A stretch of 64,000 nt of DNA from Rhodothermales bacterium (GCA_951812585.1 OX638318.1:2788380-2852379); one strand, 5' to 3'. Shown: positions 25,367-34,384, counted from the first letter of the stretch. The notes: a model not told the origin generated them from the letters alone. Numbers and translations are program-made.

Positions 25367-25539
25367 ACTTACTACCAGGATCAAGCCTGGCAGCCCGCCA
25401 TACAGTGCTGGCCCTACTGGTACGGAATCTCTGGTGTGTACCAAGCCTCTAAAGCCAAAGTATCCTCAGATGCTGTGGCCTTTATTATCCGGTGTCCGAG
25501 AAACGTGCGCTCTTCTTCGGACAGCTTCCATTCAGGTAC

Positions 25540-25845
25540 TTATAATTTGCCCGACACCAAAAACAGCCGATTCAAAAGCGTACGCTCCAACAGGTAAGTC
25601 CCCGCATCAAAGTCAAGCACGTGTCGCATGTAGCCCGACTGAACGGCGGCCAGCTTTTCGTATAGCGCTTCCATGCCCTCTACGTCCTTAAGTGCATCGG
25701 GAACCGCATGATCTATGGCTCCATGGTATTCATAGTATACGGTGCCATACTGCGCAGTGGCAGCAGCAAGAAGAAATGCGTGTGCAAGGACATACAGTCC
25801 TAAGCCTAGGATGTGATGCAGATTGCGCGAACGAACCACGCGCAT
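25540..25845 (-). CDS. Small membrane-anchored protein of unknown function
   Basis: From the ATG at 25845 the 101-residue product has a charged start and one hydrophobic helix or signal anchor (HILGLGLYVLAHAFLLAAA). A soluble tail follows with YEYHGAIDHAVPDALKD, EGMEALYEKLAAVQSGYM and LLERTLLNRLFLVSG. The open frame extends upstream to 25917, but that part is not hydrophobic or conserved-looking. No family is recognised. It lies behind the duplicated membrane protein on the same strand, in the accessory island. Confidence 0.45.
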   Translation of the reverse strand: MRVVRSRNLHHILGLGLYVLAHAFLLAAATAQYGTVYYEYHGAIDHAVPDALKDVEGMEALYEKLAAVQSGYMRHVLDFDAGTYLLERTLLNRLFLVSGKL

Positions 25846-25932
25846 GTCAGTTTTGGAGCTCAGGTGGCAGAAAACTGTACCTTCCGCACCTGCAGTAGGT
25901 AGGTACAGTTCGAACATCCAATGGGCGGAGAG

Positions 25933-26370
25933 TTACACCGTTTTTGCCTTTGCCAGGCAATACTCTTGGTATCTGTGGTAAGCAGACCAAGCCACAACCC
26001 CAAACATGAGAATCGACCACGGTGGACTCCAAAAGATAACAGCGAGTCCGACCAAAAACGTACCTGAAATCCCTGCCATCCATAGGGCGGTTTGTGGGTG
26101 CCTACTGCGAACAATCTTGCGCTGCAGCTTTGCCTTTGCCAGGCGATACTCTTGGTATCTGTGGTAAACAGACCAAGCTACAACCCCAAACATGAGAATC
26201 GACCACGGTGGACTCCAAAAGATAACAGCGAGCCCAACCAAAAACGTACCTGAAATCCCTACCACCCATAGGGCGGTTTGTGGGTGCCTACTGCGAACAA
26301 ACTTGCGCTTCAACGCGTAGGCCACAGCAAACCCTGCCACTAACAGGACCACAAAGAGTATAGAATCCAT
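25933..26370 (-). CDS. Small membrane protein built from a 62-residue tandem duplication
   Basis: The 145-residue protein starts with one membrane helix (ILFVVLLVAGFAVAYAL). It then has two nearly identical units. Each begins VRSRHPQTALW, has two membrane helices (GISGTFLVGLAVIFW and WSILMFGVVAW) and ends YHRYQEY-LAKAK. The units differ at only a few residues (Val-Val/Met-Ala, Val/Ala, Arg/Cys). At DNA level the period is 186 bases (for example 25944 matches 26130), so this is a recent in-frame duplication. A single-unit form would be about 83 residues with three helices. The family is unknown to me. Confidence 0.65.
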   Translation of the reverse strand: MDSILFVVLLVAGFAVAYALKRKFVRSRHPQTALWVVGISGTFLVGLAVIFWSPPWSILMFGVVAWSVYHRYQEYRLAKAKLQRKIVRSRHPQTALWMAGISGTFLVGLAVIFWSPPWSILMFGVVAWSAYHRYQEYCLAKAKTV

Positions 26371-26703
26371 AACCTGGGATTATATTCGTTATGGTGCAAA
26401 ATCCCACCTTACATGGTAAGGAAATGATAAGGCTTCTTGGCCAAAATATCAAGCATCATGCCCGTAATGCCACAGAAACGCGCTCTAAGTGCCCCGGTAG
26501 TCGCAGCTATCTGTTACCACTCCCGCATGGCGCATCGCGCTGTGTGGTTTTATGGCAATTCAAAACCCTGGTGAGCGACGCGGGCTAGTGGTCAGCGCAA
26601 ACCGTGATTGCCCACCGCTCATGGTCATGGCAGTCGGTCAGCCGGAGCAGAGGAACGCGTGACTGGTATTACCGTCTATGCGCCGGTCGCTGCCCGGTGA
26701 ACC
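26371..26703. other. Intergenic edge of the accessory island
   Basis: No gene, RNA or repeat is recognised in these 333 bases between the duplicated membrane protein and the end of the sugar-binding lipoprotein gene. The right edge of the island lies somewhere here. Confidence 0.4.
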
Positions 26704-27978
26704 CTAATCGCCAATGCCGGCCATGGCTGCTTCGCGCGCCAGGGTGCGCGCGAAAGCGTTCTCATCGCGACGCACAACAAAGGACGTAAGGGCATCGTTG
26801 AGCGCCTGCTGAAAGGCTGCCGGTGCGGCGGAGCCGTGGATAACAGTGGGCACCAATACGCCACTTGCATAGGTGTCCATGGCCCAGTTGAGGTAGGGGC
26901 CGAACCGCGTGCGGTCGCAGTCCGTGCGTGCACAAATCGCGCCCTTCTGCAGGTTAAAGTCCTCCTGCACCACGCGTTGTCCCATAATGCGCAGCATCTC
27001 CCGCGTCTCTTTGGGATTGGGCGCGCCACGGGCAAGCGTAAATCCATCAGATACGAGAAGATAGGTTCCCTCACTTCCCGGATGTGCGACCCACCCGAAG
27101 TCTACATCGTCCTCCAGATTGGCCTGCACGAACTCGCCGTAGACCCAGTCTCCCATGGAATACATCGCGCAGCTGCCCTGAATAAGCTTGTCCACCGCCT
27201 GATCCCAGGATAAGGCCGCGTGGTCCTTGTTGAGATAGTCCAGAAGCCGGGCGTAGGTGGCGATGGCCTGCCGCACATCGGCATCGGTAAACTGCGTGGA
27301 GCCATCCCAGAGCCCCAGGTAGCGTTCCGCGCCAATGACGCCCACAAGGGTATTCTCGAACATGATGCCCGTGGCCCAGATGCCAGAATCTCCCATGCAA
27401 AGGGGCGTTACCCCCTGGCGCTGCAGGTCGTCGGCGATGGCAAAGAGTGCCTCATGCGTGAGTGCGGTGCCGATCTCAATGCCGTGCTGTTGCAAGAGCG
27501 GCTTGTTATACCAGAGCGTGTTGCTGCGGTGCAGGTTGAGGATCACCAGGTAGGGTTCGCCCTGTGCACGCACCATGTTCAGGAGCGCGTCCGGAAATAC
27601 CTCGAACCAACCTTCCTCTTCATAGAGGTCCGTAAGCGGTGCAGCAAAGCCGGGTGCGACGTACTGCTCCAGGACCTCCGTGCCGGGATGGGTTTGCCAT
27701 GTGTCCGGGGGATTGCCTCCAACGAGGCGTGTCTGAAGCACCGGGCGGGCGGCGGAGCCGCCGCCCCCAGCGATGGAAGCGTTGATGACAGCGGTTTCTG
27801 GGAAGGTCCGGCGATAAGCGGAAAAGACTGTTTCCAGCGCCGCGGCCTCGCTGCCGGAAGTCCACCACGAGAACACTTCCACGGTGCTCTCAGAGGACTG
27901 GTTCTGGCTGCCTGCCCCGCAGGAAGCGACCACGAATGCTATGAGTGCCCAGAGCGGAGCCGCACAAGTGCTGTTCAT
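26704..27978 (-). CDS. Extracellular sugar-binding lipoprotein of an ABC transporter
   Basis: The ATG at 27978 gives a lipoprotein signal (PLWALIAFVVASC). The type I sugar-binding fold follows: VEVFSWWTSGSEAAALETVF, NPPDTWQTHPGTEVLEQYV, LHRSNTLWYNKPLLQQHGI, AMYSMGDWVYGEF and a C-terminal helix. This is the MalE/UgpB-like family closest to glucose/mannitol-type binding proteins. It delivers substrate to the two permeases now encoded about 9 kb further on. The start lies 15 bp behind the aldehyde dehydrogenase stop; the longer frame to 28002 would overlap that gene and lack a proper signal. Confidence 0.9.
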   Translation of the reverse strand: MNSTCAAPLWALIAFVVASCGAGSQNQSSESTVEVFSWWTSGSEAAALETVFSAYRRTFPETAVINASIAGGGGSAARPVLQTRLVGGNPPDTWQTHPGTEVLEQYVAPGFAAPLTDLYEEEGWFEVFPDALLNMVRAQGEPYLVILNLHRSNTLWYNKPLLQQHGIEIGTALTHEALFAIADDLQRQGVTPLCMGDSGIWATGIMFENTLVGVIGAERYLGLWDGSTQFTDADVRQAIATYARLLDYLNKDHAALSWDQAVDKLIQGSCAMYSMGDWVYGEFVQANLEDDVDFGWVAHPGSEGTYLLVSDGFTLARGAPNPKETREMLRIMGQRVVQEDFNLQKGAICARTDCDRTRFGPYLNWAMDTYASGVLVPTVIHGSAAPAAFQQALNDALTSFVVRRDENAFARTLAREAAMAGIGD

Positions 27979-27992
27979 AGAATTGCCGAAGG

Positions 27993-29465
27993 CTATAGCC
28001 ATGAAGACCGCGTGGGGCCCAGATGAAGCTGGACCGTCTTGAGTTCAGTGAATTCGTCCACGGAGAACCGGCCCAGTTCCCGTCCCAGACCGCTGTCCCG
28101 ATATCCGCCGAAGGGGAGCTCCGGATAGCCGTCCATGAAGCAGTTGATCCAAATCGTGCCCGCGCGCACCGCGCGGCTGACCTCGAAGGCTGTACCTACA
28201 TCCCGTGTCCACACGCCTGCGCTCAGGCCGTACAACGTGTCGTTGGCAAGCTGAACAGCTTCGTCGACCGTGTCAAACGGTATCACCGACAACACGGGGC
28301 CGAAGATTTCATCGCGTGCAACCGCCATGTCAGGCGCCACATCGCCGAGCACTGTGGCTTCAAAAAAGCGCCCGCTTGCAGTGCTTATGGGCTGACCGCC
28401 AAGCAGCAGATTTGCGCCATCCTTAAGGCCTGATGCTACGTATCGCTCAATCTTGTCGAGGTGTGCCTGGCTGATTATCGCGCCCACCTTGGTAGATGTC
28501 TCCAGCGGATCGCCGATGCGGATTGTGCGCGCCAGCGCCACGATCTGTTCAGTAAACGTGTCTGCGATGCTCCGCTGTACCAGTAATCGGCTGCCGCTGT
28601 TGCAGCACTCCCCCATGTTGAAGTACACGCCGAACACCACGGCATCGAGCGCCGCGTCCAGATCGGCATCTGCAAAAACGATGTGCGGGTTTTTGCCGCC
28701 AAGCTCCAAAGAAACCCTTTTCAAGTTCGCCCCCGCGCGCGCGGCTACGATCCGCCCTACGCGCGTAGAGCCGGTGAAGGACAGCGCATCCACATCCGCG
28801 TGTTCGGCTATGGCCTGACCCACCGGTGTTCCAAAGCCCGTAACGACATTGACCACGCCCGGAGGCACGCCCGCTTCATGCAGGATGGTGCTGAGCGCCA
28901 GCGTGGTGCCCGGGGTGAGTTCGCTCGGTTTGATCACGGCCGTGCAGCCCGCCGCCAGTGCAAACGGCAGCTTCTGACTGATGACGAGGAGTGGAAAATT
29001 CCACGGCGTAATCATGCCCACCACGCCTGTCGGCTCGCGCAGCACCATGCCGAGCTTATCTCGGCCTAGCGTGTTGTACGTGTCGCCGCGCGTATGGCGG
29101 CAGAGCGTGCTGGCGTACTCCCAGAGGTCTACTGCAGCGGCTATTTCGCCATAGGCCTGCGTGATGGGTTTGCCGCTTTCCATCACCTCCAGGCGGGCCA
29201 GCGATGCTTTGTCGGCCCTTATGCGCTGCGCAACATCATGCAGGAGGCGGGCCCGCCGCCTGCCAGGAAGCATCGCCCAGTCTCCCTGATCGAACGCGGC
29301 GCGCGCCGCTGCGACCGCGGCGTCCACATCGGCAGCCTGCCCGCGCACGTAGGTGGCCACCGGGCTGTCGTGCGCCGGGCTGACGGTTGTAAAGCACTTC
29401 GCGTCCTGTGCGCCTATCTGGCGCCCCCCGATCCACATGCGCTGCACTCCGGTCGTATACGGCAT
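27993..29465 (-). CDS. NAD-dependent aldehyde dehydrogenase (betaine aldehyde dehydrogenase-like)
   Basis: The 490-residue protein carries the family signature TPWNFPLLVISQKLPFALAAG, FTGSTRVGR (cofactor loop) and VSLELGGKNPHIVFADADLD with the general-base Glu. The catalytic cysteine lies in FNMGECCNSGSRLLV. The double cysteine and surroundings resemble BetB-type enzymes, which oxidise aldehydes with NAD to acids. It follows the GMC dehydrogenase gene by three bases, a natural pairing of alcohol-to-aldehyde and aldehyde-to-acid steps. Choline is one possible substrate, but the CoA-transferase and hydratase upstream argue for another alcohol. Confidence 0.92.
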   Translation of the reverse strand: MPYTTGVQRMWIGGRQIGAQDAKCFTTVSPAHDSPVATYVRGQAADVDAAVAAARAAFDQGDWAMLPGRRRARLLHDVAQRIRADKASLARLEVMESGKPITQAYGEIAAAVDLWEYASTLCRHTRGDTYNTLGRDKLGMVLREPTGVVGMITPWNFPLLVISQKLPFALAAGCTAVIKPSELTPGTTLALSTILHEAGVPPGVVNVVTGFGTPVGQAIAEHADVDALSFTGSTRVGRIVAARAGANLKRVSLELGGKNPHIVFADADLDAALDAVVFGVYFNMGECCNSGSRLLVQRSIADTFTEQIVALARTIRIGDPLETSTKVGAIISQAHLDKIERYVASGLKDGANLLLGGQPISTASGRFFEATVLGDVAPDMAVARDEIFGPVLSVIPFDTVDEAVQLANDTLYGLSAGVWTRDVGTAFEVSRAVRAGTIWINCFMDGYPELPFGGYRDSGLGRELGRFSVDEFTELKTVQLHLGPTRSSWL

Positions 29466-29468
29466 GGT

Positions 29469-31055
29469 TCAGCTATCAGCAAGGATCATGTCGGCGGCTT
29501 TCTCGCCGATCATGATCGAGGTGGCTTGCGTGTTGCCGCTGATGAGGCGCGGCATAATAGAAGCATCGGCTACGCGCAGGCTGCGCAGGCCGCGTACTCT
29601 GAGCTGCGGATCTACCACAGCCGCCTCGTGCACGCCCATGGTGCAGGATCCAACAGGGTGATAGTCATTCTTGGACCAAGTGCGGATATAGGCTGCGATG
29701 TCGTCGTCAGACTGCACTGCGGAGCCGGGCAAGAGCTCCGAAGCAATATAGGGCCTGAACGACGGGGCCTGAAGGATGCGGCGACCCCACCGAAAACCCT
29801 CCATGGACACATGCAGGTCATAGGGGTCGTCTAGGAAGTTGGGGTCGATGGCGGGAGGCACGGACGGGTCAGCGCTGCGCAAGGTCACCGACCCGATGCT
29901 CCGCGGCCTGAGGTTGCAGGTGTTGATGGTGATACCGTGGCCTTTAATGCGCATTCGCCCATGGTCGATCACAAACGCAGGCAAACAATGAATCTGGATA
30001 TCGGGCGAGCGCACCTCGGGCGCGGACTTCAGAAAGCACCCTGCTTCAGCGACGCAAGCCGTCACCGGTCCGGTTTTGTAGAGCAGGTACTGGAAGCCGT
30101 GGCGCACGGCGCGGTCCCAACGGTCCTGCCCGTTGTAGCTCACCGGTTGACTGACCCGCGCCGCAAGGTACACATCCATGTGGTCCTGGAAGTTCTTGCC
30201 GACTCCCGGCAAGGCGTGCTTGACCACGATGCCGTGTGAAAGGAGCTCGTCCGGCGGCCCAACGCCTGACAGCAAAAGCAGCTTAGGCGAATTCACAGCG
30301 CCGCCACACAAGACGACCTCGCGGTCCGCGTAGGCCCGGTGCATCTGGCCGCTTTTGGAGGCGTACTCGATGCCTGCGGCGCAGCTGCCCTCAAACAGCA
30401 CACAGGTGGCTAGGGCGCGGGTCCGTACGGTGAGGTTGGCGCTTCGTTCCTTCAGGAACGCCGTAGCTGCACTTTCACGGCGGACGTTGCGCTGCGTAAC
30501 CTGGTAGAAGCTGACGCCCGCCTGCTGCGCGCCGTTGAGGTCGGGGTTGTACGGTATGCCGACTTCCTGTGCCGCGCGAACGAATACTTTGCTTAGCGGA
30601 TTATGCTGCGTCTGATCTGCCACGTTCAGGAGGCCTCCCTGACCATGGTACGGGTCGACGAAGCGCTCGTTGTTTTCGCTCCGTTTGAAGTACGGCAATA
30701 CATCCGAATAGCTCCAGCCCGCGCAGCCCAACGCGCTCCATTCATCGAAGTCCAGGCGGTGCCCCCGGATATAGATCATCGCGTTGATGGAGGTACTTCC
30801 GCCCAGCGTCCGGCCTTGGGGATAGTGCATCTCACGCTGATTTACCTGCGCTTGCGGCACCGTTTTGAAGCCCCAGTTGACATTCTTTCCCGTGAGCTTG
30901 GTGAAGCCTGCGGGCATGTGAATGAGCGGCGAAGTGTCTTTGCCGCCGGCCTCGAGGAGCAGCACGCGCGCGTGTTCACTCAGACGCCGCGCAACGACGC
31001 ATCCTGCTGCACCTGCGCCGACAACCACATAATCAAAGGACTCCGTGCGCGGCAT
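29469..31055 (-). CDS. GMC-family alcohol dehydrogenase (choline dehydrogenase-like)
   Basis: The 528-residue flavoprotein begins FDYVVVGAGAAGCVVARRLS (FAD site). It has the GMC signatures HYPQGRTLGGSTSINAMIYI and GGAVNSPKLLLLSGVGP, and a catalytic C-terminal region with YHPVGSCTMG (active-site His) followed by LRVADASIMPRLISGNTQA. This plan matches BetA and related primary alcohol dehydrogenases that pass electrons to the respiratory chain. It directly follows the enoyl-CoA hydratase stop codon and precedes the aldehyde dehydrogenase, so the three genes are co-transcribed. Confidence 0.92.
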   Translation of the reverse strand: MPRTESFDYVVVGAGAAGCVVARRLSEHARVLLLEAGGKDTSPLIHMPAGFTKLTGKNVNWGFKTVPQAQVNQREMHYPQGRTLGGSTSINAMIYIRGHRLDFDEWSALGCAGWSYSDVLPYFKRSENNERFVDPYHGQGGLLNVADQTQHNPLSKVFVRAAQEVGIPYNPDLNGAQQAGVSFYQVTQRNVRRESAATAFLKERSANLTVRTRALATCVLFEGSCAAGIEYASKSGQMHRAYADREVVLCGGAVNSPKLLLLSGVGPPDELLSHGIVVKHALPGVGKNFQDHMDVYLAARVSQPVSYNGQDRWDRAVRHGFQYLLYKTGPVTACVAEAGCFLKSAPEVRSPDIQIHCLPAFVIDHGRMRIKGHGITINTCNLRPRSIGSVTLRSADPSVPPAIDPNFLDDPYDLHVSMEGFRWGRRILQAPSFRPYIASELLPGSAVQSDDDIAAYIRTWSKNDYHPVGSCTMGVHEAAVVDPQLRVRGLRSLRVADASIMPRLISGNTQATSIMIGEKAADMILADS

Positions 31056-31808
31056 CTATGCACCCTTGAAGATTCCTGGACGTCGTTCCCTGAAACTCGC
31101 CAGGCCTTCCTGCGCGTCTTCAGTAAAGGCGGCCACCGTGCTTGCCATCGCCTCTCGTGTATCCCCGTTCAGGCAAGCTTTGGCCAGCTGCACCGCCACG
31201 GGCGCTTGCGCCGCGATCTGCGCGGCGACGGCAGCGGCTTCGCCCTGGAGCTGATCGGATGCCGCAACCCGGTTGACTAGGCCCCAGCGGCATGCAGTAT
31301 CCGCGTCGATGCGCCGACCGGTAAATATCAGCTCCTTGGCGCGTGCAGCTCCTACAGACGCAGAAAGGCGCGTGGTGCCGCCCCAGCCTGGCACCGTCGC
31401 GATTGCTGCTTCGGGCATGGCGAACTGCGCGGATGCTGCCGCAATCCTGATATCGGCTGTCAGCGCAAGCTCTAGCCCGCCGCCGAAGGCAAACCCGTTG
31501 ATGGCGGCGATCAGCGGCACGCGGAGCCCAGCCAGGCGGTCCATGATGCGATGCCCTTCCCGGATCCACTGGCGCCACATGTCCAGCGGCTGAAGCGCCG
31601 TCCACGCGTGTATGTCGGCGCCCACGCAGAATGCCCGTGTGCCCGCACCCGTCAGGATGGCAACCCGCACGTCAGTGTGGTGATCTATAGACGCGGCGGC
31701 CGCTTCCAGCCCCCGAAGCAACGTGGGGTCGATGGCGTTGAGTTTTTCCGGGCGCTGCAACGTAATGCGTGCGATCGCCCCTTCGATGTTGAGGTCAATC
31801 TTTTCCAT
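31056..31808 (-). CDS. Enoyl-CoA hydratase/isomerase family protein
   Basis: The 250-residue crotonase-fold protein opens RITLQRPEKLNAIDPTLLRG. It has the oxyanion-hole segments AFCVGADIHAW and LIAAINGFAFGGGLELALTADI, then ATVPGWGGTTRLSASVGAA with glutamate-free oxyanion geometry. The ending is KACLNGDTREAM and GLASFRERRPGIFKG. Most members hydrate or isomerise acyl-CoA double bonds. The second hydratase glutamate position reads VPGWGG, so the exact reaction is open. It overlaps the CoA-transferase gene by 14 bases, so both probably handle the same acyl-CoA. Confidence 0.88.
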   Translation of the reverse strand: MEKIDLNIEGAIARITLQRPEKLNAIDPTLLRGLEAAAASIDHHTDVRVAILTGAGTRAFCVGADIHAWTALQPLDMWRQWIREGHRIMDRLAGLRVPLIAAINGFAFGGGLELALTADIRIAAASAQFAMPEAAIATVPGWGGTTRLSASVGAARAKELIFTGRRIDADTACRWGLVNRVAASDQLQGEAAAVAAQIAAQAPVAVQLAKACLNGDTREAMASTVAAFTEDAQEGLASFRERRPGIFKGA

Positions 31809-33378
31809 TCAGCTTAAGTCCCATGGGTACATCGTTGAAGAGGCGCGCGTCCATAGTGGTCAGGTGTGGGCTTACGCGAAGACGCACGCGGGTCTGCGCG
31901 AGCACATCTCGTGCCAGATCGACCCCCGGCGCAATCTCGGTTACCGTAAGGCCCTCTGGCCGCAGCACCATCACACATCGCTCGGTGATATAGGTCACCT
32001 TTTGGCCCTGGCGCAGTGCGCGCGGGCCGCTGAAGGTGACATGCTCCACCCGCGGTACGACCTTCTGCACGGCGCCTTCCCGTTCAATGAGCAGCTGCCC
32101 GTCTCTGATTCCTAGGCGCAGGCCCGCAGCGGTGAAGTAGCCCACAAAGATGATGCGCTGTGCGTTGGCGGTGATGTCTATGAACCCGCCTACGCCCGCG
32201 GTGAGATGGGGCCGCGCTTTGAGGCGGGACACGTTGACGTTGCCTTCTGCATCAATCTCCAAAAAGGACAAAAGGCTCTTGTCAAAGCCGCCGCCGTGAA
32301 AGTAGGTGAACTGATCCGGCGACGCCATGATGGCCTGTGCCCCGGCGGCGCATCCGAACTGAAAATCCAAGAGTGGCATGCCCCCGACCGCGCCCTGTTC
32401 AATGATCCAGGTGACTTTGGAGGCGCAGCCTTCTTCAAGTAGGATTCGCGGCACCAGCGCAGAGATGCCGAAGCCCAGGTTTACGGCATCGCCTGCCTCC
32501 AGCGCGCAGGCGGCCCGGCGGGCCAGCGGCTTGGATACGCCCCACGGCATAAGCGCAAAGCTGCTTTGAATTGGGCGATACTCGCCGCTGATGGCTGGGT
32601 CATAGTGCGTTTCTGTGGTTTGCATCTGCGCCGGGTCCACAACGACATGGTCCACCACTACGCTGGGCACACGCACCTGCTGCGCCGGCAGCGAGCCAGC
32701 CGCGGCCAGGCGCTTGACTTGTACAATAACGAGCCCGCCGTTGTTGTGCGCCGCCAGCGCCTGGTCATAAATCCCCAGGAATCCGCCCTCATGCTCGGTC
32801 GTGATGTTGCCGTCTGCATCGGCGGTCGTCCCGCGAATCAGCGCGACATCGACCGGGATGGCGGGAAAGTACAACCAATCCTGGCCATCGAAGTGCACCC
32901 GGCGCACGATATCGGTCGTGGTGCAGGCATTCATGCGTCCGCCGAGCAGTGCAGGGTCCACAAAGGTGTCCATGCCTACTTTGGTGAGCACGCCCGGGCG
33001 TTTGGCGGCACTTTCCCGATGCATGTGGTAGAGGATCCCGCTGGGTAGGTTGTACGCTTCCACACGGTTTTCGCAGATCATTCGCCAGATTGCCGGGGGG
33101 CGCATGGCGGAGGGGCCGCTCGGAAACGACCCCGCGATGGTGCGCCTGAGCAGGCCGTCCTGGGCTAGGTGATCGATCCCGGCAATGCCATACATGTCCC
33201 CCGCGGCAATGGGATGCAGGCTGGTGATGCCGGCCGGGTGGCCCGTGGCCTTGAATCGGTCGCTGATCGCCTTCAGGAGGGCGTCGGGGCAGCCCAGTCC
33301 GCTGGAGGCGCTCACCGTCACCACCGCGCCGTCGGGCACCAGCGCAGCGGCATCTTGGAGGCTCAGCAGCTTACGCAT
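31795..33378 (-). CDS. Acetate/propionate CoA-transferase (YdiF-like)
   Basis: The 527-residue fused alpha-beta CoA-transferase begins DAAALVPDGAVVTVSASSGLG. It has the catalytic glutamate motif WIIEQGAVGGMP near residue 340 and ends with the beta domain GPRALRQGQKVTYITERC. Members of this family I move CoA from acetyl-CoA or another donor to short carboxylates through a glutamyl-CoA intermediate. In this cluster it would activate the acid made by the aldehyde dehydrogenase. It overlaps the preceding Gfo/Idh gene stop by eight bases and the hydratase start by 14. Confidence 0.92.
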   Translation of the reverse strand: MRKLLSLQDAAALVPDGAVVTVSASSGLGCPDALLKAISDRFKATGHPAGITSLHPIAAGDMYGIAGIDHLAQDGLLRRTIAGSFPSGPSAMRPPAIWRMICENRVEAYNLPSGILYHMHRESAAKRPGVLTKVGMDTFVDPALLGGRMNACTTTDIVRRVHFDGQDWLYFPAIPVDVALIRGTTADADGNITTEHEGGFLGIYDQALAAHNNGGLVIVQVKRLAAAGSLPAQQVRVPSVVVDHVVVDPAQMQTTETHYDPAISGEYRPIQSSFALMPWGVSKPLARRAACALEAGDAVNLGFGISALVPRILLEEGCASKVTWIIEQGAVGGMPLLDFQFGCAAGAQAIMASPDQFTYFHGGGFDKSLLSFLEIDAEGNVNVSRLKARPHLTAGVGGFIDITANAQRIIFVGYFTAAGLRLGIRDGQLLIEREGAVQKVVPRVEHVTFSGPRALRQGQKVTYITERCVMVLRPEGLTVTEIAPGVDLARDVLAQTRVRLRVSPHLTTMDARLFNDVPMGLKLNGKD

Positions 33379-34384
33379 AGGACACGGTTATGTGCGTGCC
33401 TGCCTGCGCGGCCTTCAGTACGGCGAGTCCCACGGCCAAGCTGCGGATGCCGTCCTCGGCCGTTGCTGCGGGACTGCCACAGTTCTCCATGGCGCGATGA
33501 AAGCAGCGCACTGCATGCGTGTAGAGGTCTTCGGGCGCGCTATCCAGGGCAACGGGATGCACCCGGCCCGCCTGCCGAAGCCGGATCTCTCCAACGGGCG
33601 CTTGCGTCATGACGCCTGTGGCGACGAGAGAGCCTTCGGTGCCATGGATTTCCAGGCCGGTGCCTGCATGGGCGACCGTGAAGGCGTCGTGAAACTGTGC
33701 CATGACGCCGCCTCTGAATTGCATCACACCCATCACAGCATCCTCGATGATGCCGGAGCCCAGCCCGGTCTGCGCCGTCATGGCTGTGACAGTCTCGACC
33801 TCGTCTTGCAGCAGAAAGCGGAGCGTGTCCGTATCATGGACGGTGATATCCAGGACGACGCCTGCGCCTGTCGCGGGGTCGTTGATGCGCCACGTTCGAA
33901 GGTGTTCGGGCAGCGACACGGCATGGAAGACGCGGGCTGCCAAGGGCTTGCCAATGGTGCCGGACTGGATCATCCGCATCAGCGTGCGGTGGGTCGCCGC
34001 ATTGCGCAGGTGATGATTGGTTCCCATGACAACCCCGGCATCACGACAGGCCTTGGCCATGGCGTGTGCATCCTGCAGCGAGAGCGCCAGGGGTTTTTCG
34101 CAGAGGACATGCTTGCCCGCGCCTGCGGCCGCCAGCGTTTCGCTGTAGTGCCGCTCGTTGGTCGTGCAGATATAGATGGCGTCCAGGTCGGCGTCACCTA
34201 CGATGTCCTCAACCCGGTGATAGCTGCGCGGGATCTGGTGGGCCGCTGCAAAGGCCCGCGCCCGTTCTGGCGAGCGGCTCATGATGGCGGCCACGCGGCC
34301 ATCGGGCTGCGCGTTGATGGCGCGTATCATGTATTGGCGCGCGATTGTCGCCGCACCGATGATGCCCCACTGTTTTGTTTTCAA
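33371..34384 (-). CDS. Gfo/Idh/MocA family dehydrogenase
   Basis: The protein shows WGIIGAATIARQYMI (nucleotide-binding loop), ICTTNERHYSETLAAAGAGK, the EKP signature HVLCEKPLALSL and LDITVHDTDTLRFLL with the active-site His-Asp. This is a sugar-type NAD(P) oxidoreductase. The frame is open far upstream (to 34846), but that part runs antisense to the ETF gene. The TTG at 34384, seven bases behind AGGAAA, puts the Rossmann strand at the N-terminus; an ATG at 34432 is the alternative. It is the first gene of the minus-strand catabolic set and is divergent from the ETF genes. Confidence 0.88.
   Translation of the reverse strand: MKTKQWGIIGAATIARQYMIRAINAQPDGRVAAIMSRSPERARAFAAAHQIPRSYHRVEDIVGDADLDAIYICTTNERHYSETLAAAGAGKHVLCEKPLALSLQDAHAMAKACRDAGVVMGTNHHLRNAATHRTLMRMIQSGTIGKPLAARVFHAVSLPEHLRTWRINDPATGAGVVLDITVHDTDTLRFLLQDEVETVTAMTAQTGLGSGIIEDAVMGVMQFRGGVMAQFHDAFTVAHAGTGLEIHGTEGSLVATGVMTQAPVGEIRLRQAGRVHPVALDSAPEDLYTHAVRCFHRAMENCGSPAATAEDGIRSLAVGLAVLKAAQAGTHITVSYA

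Larger units (their letters stand above)
17495..26703. other. Accessory island interrupting the sugar-uptake operon
   Basis: Between the sugar-binding lipoprotein gene (stop at 26704) and the MalF-type permease gene (start about 17494), all on the minus strand, lie about 9.2 kb of unrelated DNA. It holds partly tandem repeats, an IS1111-group element, short lipoprotein genes, broken small genes and a duplicated membrane protein. The genes either side would make one binding-protein/permease/permease operon if joined. No clear direct repeat or integrase marks the edges. The first 327 bases (17495-17821) show no recognisable gene. Confidence 0.6.

Noticed and set aside
17495-26703. CRISPR array or toxin-antitoxin system within the repeats
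   Set aside because: The repeats are long (hundreds of bases) without short spaced units, and no toxin or antitoxin family is recognisable.
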